Made by a program: the position numbers and the translations under genes
DNA from: TCS55 sp964343505
Lineage (GTDB): Bacteria > Fidelibacterota > Marinisomatia > Marinisomatales > TCS55
NCBI GenBank assembly: GCA_964343505.1
Contig: CAYFJU010000063.1
Span: 1 to 19,471 of the forward strand
Length of the DNA stretch: 19,471 nucleotides
Reading direction: 5' to 3'
Notes under the pieces: model-generated
What the model was told of the DNA's origin: nothing
The model's database searches: none
What the model saw: the letters and a program-made list of their open reading frames with translations, nothing else
In this document: piece by piece, positions 15,539 to 19,471 of the stretch
Layout of the letters: every line of letters starts with the position of its first letter
Numbering within the stretch: the first letter of the stretch is position 1

Positions 15539-16123
15539 TCAGTTCATAATCTTCCTGATTGCTTGACGATTTTCCTGGATGTAGGTAAATCCTGTATATA
15601 CCGTAAAAATGGCTGCAATCATGGTTAAATAATAGACCAGTTGATACTCTTTAACAAAATAGAGATAATCCTTCACTAAATACCAGTTAATCCCCTTTAA
15701 ACTCAAAAATAACAAGGTGAAAATTATAATGCCGATTTGGACACCTGTTTTTGACTTGGCAATTTTACTGGTCATCATTGTAATCCCTTTGCGTGACATG
15801 ATTACCCTGAGTCCCGTCACAAACAGATCGCGGAATATGATAAGTGCTACCATCCAGAAGTCAATCAGCCCCATCACAGCAAAAGATATAAAAGCAGACG
15901 AAACCAAAATTTTATCTGCCAGGGGATCGAGGAAACGCCCCGTATCCGTAACCATATCATTTTTACGGGCATAATAACCGTCGTAAGCATCGGTAACGGA
16001 GGCTACAATAAAAATGATCAATGCCCATAATCGCGCCCCTTCAAATTCAGCGAATAGACACACAATGAACACAGGTGTAAGAAAGATTCTGAATAAGGTC
16101 AAAATGTTGGGTAATGTCATCAT
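15539..16123 (-). CDS. pgsA: CDP-diacylglycerol-glycerol-3-phosphate 3-phosphatidyltransferase
   Basis: A 194-residue integral membrane CDP-alcohol phosphatidyltransferase that makes phosphatidylglycerophosphate from CDP-diacylglycerol and glycerol-3-phosphate. The signature DGx2ARx8Gx3Dx3D is complete, with D48, G49, A52, R53, G62, D66 and D70, preceded by D45. The N-terminus LPNILTLFRIFLTPVFI is typical of PgsA rather than of other CDP-alcohol transferases. The ATG overlaps the recR stop by ATGA (4 nt). An alternative start is the second methionine codon, 3 nt on. Confidence 0.94.
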   Translation of the reverse strand: MMTLPNILTLFRIFLTPVFIVCLFAEFEGARLWALIIFIVASVTDAYDGYYARKNDMVTDTGRFLDPLADKILVSSAFISFAVMGLIDFWMVALIIFRDLFVTGLRVIMSRKGITMMTSKIAKSKTGVQIGIIIFTLLFLSLKGINWYLVKDYLYFVKEYQLVYYLTMIAAIFTVYTGFTYIQENRQAIRKIMN

Positions 16124-16713
16124 ATGGCTGTTCTGCCTTCCATCGCTCTCATTAACGTCGCATCGTCGGTGTATTCCAAATCTCCGCCCATGGGCAAGCC
16201 CCGGGCCAAACGTGTGACTTTCACATCTTTGCCATTCAGCAATTTGGCAATGTATAACGATGTCGCTTCACCTTCGATACTCGGGTTGGTGGCAATAATC
16301 ACTTCATATCCTGGCTTCGTCCGTTCCAGTAATTGGGTGAAGTTAAGGTCATCCGGCCCAATACCATCTAAAGGAGAAAGCACACCTCCCAATACGTGGT
16401 AGACACCCTGAAAAACATTTGTTTTCTCGAAGGAATAAATATCGGCTGCATCTTCCACGATACAAATGGATGCTTGATCCCGTTTTGGGTCGTCGCATAT
16501 TCGGCAGGGATCTTCCTCCGTAATGCCTTTGCAAACGGAACAAAATTGGATTTTCGTTTTCATATCCATTACAGCTTCGGCCAAATGCACCGCCTGGTCA
16601 TTAGGTGACTTCAACACATGAAATGCCATCCGCTGGGCCGTTTTGCGGCCAATCCCCGGGAATCGGGAAAATTCCTCAATAAGCCGGTTAATGCTGTCGG
16701 GAATTGAGCCCAA
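16120..16713 (-). CDS. recR: Recombination mediator RecR
   Basis: A 197-residue RecR, which with RecO and RecF loads RecA at gaps. Order of parts: N-terminal helix-hairpin-helix (SRFPGIGRKTAQRMAFHVL, 16-34), a C4 zinc finger with C58, C61, C70 and C73, a Toprim domain opening ICIVEDAADIYSFE (83-96), and the C-terminal LARGLPMGGDLEYTD Walker-like segment. The start is TTG at 16713, immediately after the ybaB TAA stop with no gap, and an AGGGA site lies inside the ybaB end. The next in-frame ATG is well inside the HhH, so TTG is preferred. Confidence 0.95.
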   Translation of the reverse strand: MGSIPDSINRLIEEFSRFPGIGRKTAQRMAFHVLKSPNDQAVHLAEAVMDMKTKIQFCSVCKGITEEDPCRICDDPKRDQASICIVEDAADIYSFEKTNVFQGVYHVLGGVLSPLDGIGPDDLNFTQLLERTKPGYEVIIATNPSIEGEATSLYIAKLLNGKDVKVTRLARGLPMGGDLEYTDDATLMRAMEGRTAI

Positions 16714-17040
16714 TTACATCCCTGGGATTTTCATACCGCCCAGCATTCCGCCGGCGACAGAATTCATTCTGTTTTGGCTTTCTTCCTGGGCTTTTGTCAA
16801 TGCATTATTCACAGCGGAAATAATCAAATCTTCGATCATATCTTTATCTTCATCCAAAATGTCATCCTGCAGGGATAAATCCAACAGTTCCATTTTACCA
16901 TTTACAGTGGCTTTCACCATACCGCCCCCGGCTTCCCCCTCAATATGCAAATCATCTAATTCATTTTGAACATTTTCAATCTGCTTCTGCACATCTTGTG
17001 CTTGCTTCAACATTTTAGCCATGTTTCCTTTATTAAACAT
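16714..17040 (-). CDS. ybaB: YbaB/EbfC family nucleoid-associated DNA-binding protein
   Basis: A 108-residue YbaB/EbfC protein, a small dimeric DNA-binding protein usually encoded between dnaX and recR, as here. The N-terminal helix (MAKMLKQAQDVQKQIENVQ, 7-25), the central strand GGGMVKATVNGKMELLDLSL (38-57) and the helix EDLIISAVNNALTKAQEES (70-88) are conserved. The tail is rich in glycine and methionine (GGMLGGMKIPGM). AGGAG lies 6 nt before the ATG. Confidence 0.94.
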   Translation of the reverse strand: MFNKGNMAKMLKQAQDVQKQIENVQNELDDLHIEGEAGGGMVKATVNGKMELLDLSLQDDILDEDKDMIEDLIISAVNNALTKAQEESQNRMNSVAGGMLGGMKIPGM

Positions 17041-17048
17041 GTTTTCTC

Positions 17049-18695
17049 CTATCTTAAGATTTCACCGTCAAAAACTTCCAGAACGCGTGAAACAACCTTG
17101 TCTTTATTGTCACTATCGGATTGAACTGGTTTTTCGACTTTTTCAATTTTTTCCTCCGGCCTTTTTCCCTCACCCCGTTCAGCTTTCACTTTCAGGGATA
17201 CACCATAATGATCTTCGATAAACTTTTCAAGCACATGATTGTTCCGATTCAAATTACCGACACTGAATTTTGGCAGGTCATACACTTTGATGATCAGTTT
17301 ATTGCCGTTGAGTTCGAAGGGTTCACTATGCTCCAAAGCGGTGCCAATCGAAGGCCTTTCATGGTGGACTTTACCCACAAATCCGCCCCACTTGTCTTCA
17401 ATTTTCCCTAAGGATATCTTACTGTTTTGAACCGGTTTTTCAACAACAGGGTTAGGGGGCTGTTCAACCGGTGTTTTTTTTACAGTTGGCTTTTCAATTT
17501 TTGGTTCAAGTGGAATTTGGGATTCTGAAACGGCTCGTTTTAGCGGTTCAGGATTTTTTTTTATGGCTTTGGGTTCAACCCCGGACAACAATTCAGAAAT
17601 TGAAACGGTTGAATCCATTTCTAATAGTTTCATTGCTGTCATTTCAAAATGGATCACCGGTTGGGATACCCTTTTTAATGAAAATTCCAGTTCATTTAAT
17701 TCTTTAGTTACCCGCAATAAATCTTTACTATTCCACGATTTGGCGCTGTTGGAATAGCGTTTTTTATGTTCATTATTTAACTCCAATAGATCTTCGCCAC
17801 CATTGACCGACCCTACAATTAAATTTCGGAAATGTTGATTCAACCCCTGGGCCACATCTTCCAAAGGTAATCCGGTGGTGCGAATGATTTGCAGCACCTT
17901 TATCATTTTGGCTGAATCTTTTTCAGTTAAGGCATCGGAATAGTCAAAATAAACATCCATAGGGATGAGACCGATAACAGATGAAACATCATCAATTTGA
18001 ATAGTTTCACCGGCAAAGGCAATTACCTGATCCATAAGGCTGAGGGCATCCCGCATACTGCCGTCCGCTTTGCGGCTGATGGCGCTTAAAGATTCTCCAT
18101 CGGCGGTAATGCCTTCCTCCCGCAGGATGGATGATAACCGTTCCCCAATCGTCGATTCTGTGATGCGGTTAAAATCAAAACGCTGACAACGTGAAATAAT
18201 GGTGGAGGGCACCTTATGAATATCAGTGGTGGCCAAAATGAATTTTCCATGAGGCGGCGGTTCCTCCAGAGTCCGCAATAATGCATTGAAGGCCGGATTG
18301 GTCAGCATGTGGACTTCATCAATGATGAAAATTTTATACTGCCCGTTCATGGGCGCATATTTGATTTGCTCCCGGAGGTTGCGAATCTCTTCAATTCCCC
18401 GGTTGGAAGCGCCGTCAATTTCTAATACATCCAAGTTTCTGCCGTCTGTAATCTCCTGACAAATATTGCATGAATTACAGGGAATCCCATCTTTCGTTTC
18501 GGGACAGTTAAGCGCCTTGGCGATGATTCGGGCGGTGGTAGTCTTACCGACACCGCGGGGACCGGTGAGAATATATCCCTGGGCCACACGATCTTTCTTA
18601 AAGGCATTGATCAGCGTTTTGGTCACATGATCCTGTCCGATCACATCATCGAAGGATTGTGGGCGCCATTTTAACGATAAAACTTGGTAAGACAT
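17049..18695 (-). CDS. dnaX: DNA polymerase III gamma/tau clamp-loader subunit
   Basis: A 548-residue DnaX, the ATPase of the clamp loader; the long form (tau) also links polymerase and helicase. Walker A is GPRGVGKT at 45-52, a zinc module has C64, C73, C76 and C79, Walker B is IIDEVHML at 124-131, and the sensor-1 region is FILATTD at 152-158 with SRC at 168-170 (arginine-finger motif). Domain III ends near 365. After that comes a lysine-, proline- and glutamate-rich linker (about 374-430), then a small folded C-terminal part (about 435-505) and a charged tail. An A9 run at codons 378-381 gives a probable programmed slip site (listed separately). The ATG starts 15 nt after the SRP RNA end with only a weak GAG site, and ybaB follows after 8 nt. 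Confidence 0.96.
   Translation of the reverse strand: MSYQVLSLKWRPQSFDDVIGQDHVTKTLINAFKKDRVAQGYILTGPRGVGKTTTARIIAKALNCPETKDGIPCNSCNICQEITDGRNLDVLEIDGASNRGIEEIRNLREQIKYAPMNGQYKIFIIDEVHMLTNPAFNALLRTLEEPPPHGKFILATTDIHKVPSTIISRCQRFDFNRITESTIGERLSSILREEGITADGESLSAISRKADGSMRDALSLMDQVIAFAGETIQIDDVSSVIGLIPMDVYFDYSDALTEKDSAKMIKVLQIIRTTGLPLEDVAQGLNQHFRNLIVGSVNGGEDLLELNNEHKKRYSNSAKSWNSKDLLRVTKELNELEFSLKRVSQPVIHFEMTAMKLLEMDSTVSISELLSGVEPKAIKKNPEPLKRAVSESQIPLEPKIEKPTVKKTPVEQPPNPVVEKPVQNSKISLGKIEDKWGGFVGKVHHERPSIGTALEHSEPFELNGNKLIIKVYDLPKFSVGNLNRNNHVLEKFIEDHYGVSLKVKAERGEGKRPEEKIEKVEKPVQSDSDNKDKVVSRVLEVFDGEILR
17554..17562 (-). promoter_or_regulatory. A9 slippery run in dnaX, candidate tau/gamma frameshift site
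   Basis: On the coding strand dnaX reads ATA AAA AAA AAT CCT (I378 K K N P). A -1 ribosomal slip or one extra transcribed A changes this to ATA AAA AAA AAA TCC TGA, ending after K381-S382. A one-base loss gives ATC CTG AAC CGC TAA, also stopping within a few codons. The site falls just after domain III, where gamma ends in other bacteria. Thermus dnaX uses a similar A9 run by transcriptional slippage, and E. coli uses A AAA AAG. A modest imperfect stem can be drawn right after the run. Confidence 0.65.
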
Positions 18696-18710
18696 TTTTT
18701 CTCAATAAGA

Positions 18711-18983
18711 CTGGTCGTGCACTTGCATTTGACAAATCTGGGCTCGATTCGCACCGAATCAGTTAGCTCCATCCCAGGTGTTCTCCGGCACATAATTTTA
18801 GGCACCTACCGCTGCTCCCTTCCGGTCCTGACGGGGTTTAGTGTAAAACCATTGCGAAGAATTGAAACTTCAACACCACTTAATCCGGGCGCAAAGATCA
18901 GCATTTGCCGCACACAAGCATCAATCCTGCTGTAGCGGGTTGCAGGTTACAGGGCACCGCTAATTCCCCATCTAGCACGACCA
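18711..18983 (-). ncRNA. ffs: Signal recognition particle RNA, large bacterial form with Alu domain
   Basis: About 273 nt. The universally conserved apical helix lies at 18811-18832 (coding strand GTCAGGACCGGAAGGGAGCAGC split here as GTCAGGACC and GGAAGGGAGCAGC), including the CCGGAAGG tetraloop region. The two ends pair perfectly: TGGTCGTGC (18983-18975 on the coding strand) with GCACGACCA (18720-18712). Near the 5' end, GATGGGGAATTAGCGGTGCC and the TGTAACC/CCGCTACAGC hairpin region match the Alu domain of Bacillus-type SRP RNA. SRP RNA directs membrane proteins to the translocon with Ffh. The order SRP RNA, dnaX, ybaB, recR is the same as in Bacillus subtilis. Its 3' end is only 15 nt from dnaX, leaving no room for a terminator. 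Ends are set by the closing stem. Confidence 0.93.
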
Positions 18984-19256
18984 AAATTTCAAATATTCAG
19001 TCTTAAATCTACCCGTATTTTCTGACGGGAAGCAAGGGTTCTTACCCTTAATAAATGAACCCAAATTCTAATTTCACTCCCTTCAAAACTAATCCGGTAA
19101 TTATGAACGGGCGAGGTGTATAACGGAACAATAAAAATACAGATACCATGCACCATTTAGTGTCTTCCCATAGACATGGTTTACAGTTTGAGTGTTTAAA
19201 GAAGCCCTGGAATATGGGAATGGATACCTGGCGCAGATTAAAGAGATTAATAAATA
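18984..19256. other. Non-coding stretch upstream of SRP RNA with small stems
   Basis: No gene is supported here. It should contain the promoter of the SRP RNA-dnaX train on the minus strand, but I see no consensus -35/-10 pair I would defend. Small stems are visible: CCCGT/ACGGG (19012-19016, 19025-19029), AAGGGT/ACCCTT (19034-19039, 19044-19049), and GGGTTC/GAACCC (19036-19041, 19057-19062). The last two share bases and cannot form together. Confidence 0.5.
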
Positions 19257-19257
19257 A
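19192..19257 (+). pseudogene. Possible orphan 3' end of a lost gene
   Basis: An open frame with no start reads VFKEALEYGNGYLAQIKEIN followed by K and a TAA at 19255-19257, and the stop touches the terminator stem that follows. A coding-like C-terminal peptide placed directly before a strong terminator suggests the tail of a deleted gene. It is too short for me to name a family, and another frame is also open here, so chance is a real alternative. Confidence 0.25.
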
Positions 19258-19286
19258 AAGCCTGTCCGACTAAACGGACAGGCTTT
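19257..19286. terminator. Strong intrinsic terminator hairpin
   Basis: Perfect 12-bp stem: AAAGCCTGTCCG (19257-19268) with CGGACAGGCTTT (19275-19286), loop ACTAAA. On the minus strand the stem is followed by TATTTATTAAT, and on plus by CTAAAC, so the U-rich tail slightly favours minus. The A/T ends of the stem allow it to work both ways. No complete gene on either side clearly owns it. Confidence 0.75.
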
Positions 19287-19330
19287 CTAAACTTGAGCCT
19301 TCTTTCCAACAAAAAAGTAAGGAACTCAAG

Positions 19331-19465
19331 ATGGTTAAAGTTATGAAGAATGCATTTGATTTCAGATTAGAAATGATCAAGACTTCAAAGAAATATGGGA
19401 TAAGCGAGACTGAGACTGAAGTGGACCCCATAGTTTGGACACTTTTTCTCACCTTTAAGGTGTAG
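19331..19465 (+). pseudogene. Truncated transposase N-terminus (IS481/IS3-type helix-turn-helix start)
   Basis: The frame from ATG at 19331 begins MVKVMKNAFDFRLEMIKTSK and continues KYGISE. This is the typical opening of transposases such as those of IS481-like elements, just before the first helix-turn-helix. After about 28 residues the sequence turns into TETEVDPIVW, which is the translation of an inserted IS end, and stops at TAG 19463-19465. So only the first codons of the transposase are intact; the rest would lie beyond an insertion or be lost. Confidence 0.55.
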
Positions 19466-19471
19466 TGCTAA
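19417..19471 (+). mobile_element. Probable left end of an IS3-family element, running off the window
   Basis: TGAAGTGGACCCCATAGTTT followed by GGACA (19417-19441) has the look of an IS3-family terminal repeat: it starts with TG and carries GGACC plus a GGACA box about 20 nt in. It is followed by an AT-rich lead (CTTTTTCTC, then AAGGTGTAGTGCTAA) as seen before orfA. It breaks the transposase frame starting at 19331. The element's genes are outside the window, so family and orientation are recognised from the end alone. Confidence 0.5.

Noticed and set aside
15123..15566. 147-codon plus-strand frame opposite pgpA
   Set aside because: Antisense shadow of pgpA, which has complete catalytic motifs on the minus strand.

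Overview
This window is AT-rich, gene-dense chromosomal DNA from a bacterium. The gene set (ComEC, AGCS symporter, the order SRP RNA-dnaX-ybaB-recR-pgsA-pgpA-cinA-thpR-recA-recX, frequent TTG/GTG starts) fits a deep-branching Gram-negative lineage. My guess is the FCB group, perhaps Candidatus Marinimicrobia/Neomarinimicrobiota. That placement is inference from gene order and protein flavour; I could not run a phylogeny.

Layout, left to right. (1) 180-3466, minus strand: comEC followed by an rnhB-yraN fusion that overlaps its end. (2) 3538-5797, plus strand, divergent from comEC: a helix-turn-helix plus PAS-like regulator, then a sodium:alanine-type symporter. (3) 5850-7080: a mobile-element island. 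An IS200-type Y1 transposase gene is flanked on both sides by hairpin modules of the same layout. Each module opens with a GGGCTAAAGCCC-like palindrome and a CCCCGACTT-type hairpin, runs through degenerate ~36-bp units, and closes with a CCCTACCC/GGGTAGGG hairpin and the inverse palindrome GGGCTTTAGCCC. (4) 7164-7955, plus: an inositol monophosphatase whose start codon directly abuts an intrinsic terminator. (5) 8141-18983, minus: one ~10.8-kb gene train reading SRP RNA, dnaX, ybaB, recR, pgsA, pgpA, cinA, thpR, recA, recX, a degenerate purL paralogue, a fumarylacetoacetate-hydrolase-family gene and dinB. Most junctions overlap or are under 15 nt. (6) 18984-19471: mostly non-coding, with an orphan C-terminal-like reading frame, a strong terminator hairpin and the first codons of a transposase gene cut by what looks like the left end of an IS3-family element running off the window.

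Functionally, the long minus-strand train joins clamp loading (dnaX), recombination mediation (ybaB, recR), strand exchange and its modulation (recA, recX) and translesion synthesis (dinB) with phosphatidylglycerol synthesis (pgsA, pgpA) and nucleotide/RNA clean-up enzymes (cinA, thpR). The most notable items are the hairpin arrays around the transposase, the stripped-down PurL paralogue next to recA/recX, an A9 slippery run in dnaX that would give a 382-residue gamma form, a large Alu-type SRP RNA ending 15 nt before dnaX, and the RNase HII-YraN fusion. Positions 1-179 hold no gene I can support, only a weak inverted repeat (ACGTAAT/ATTACGT at 110-116 and 133-139).
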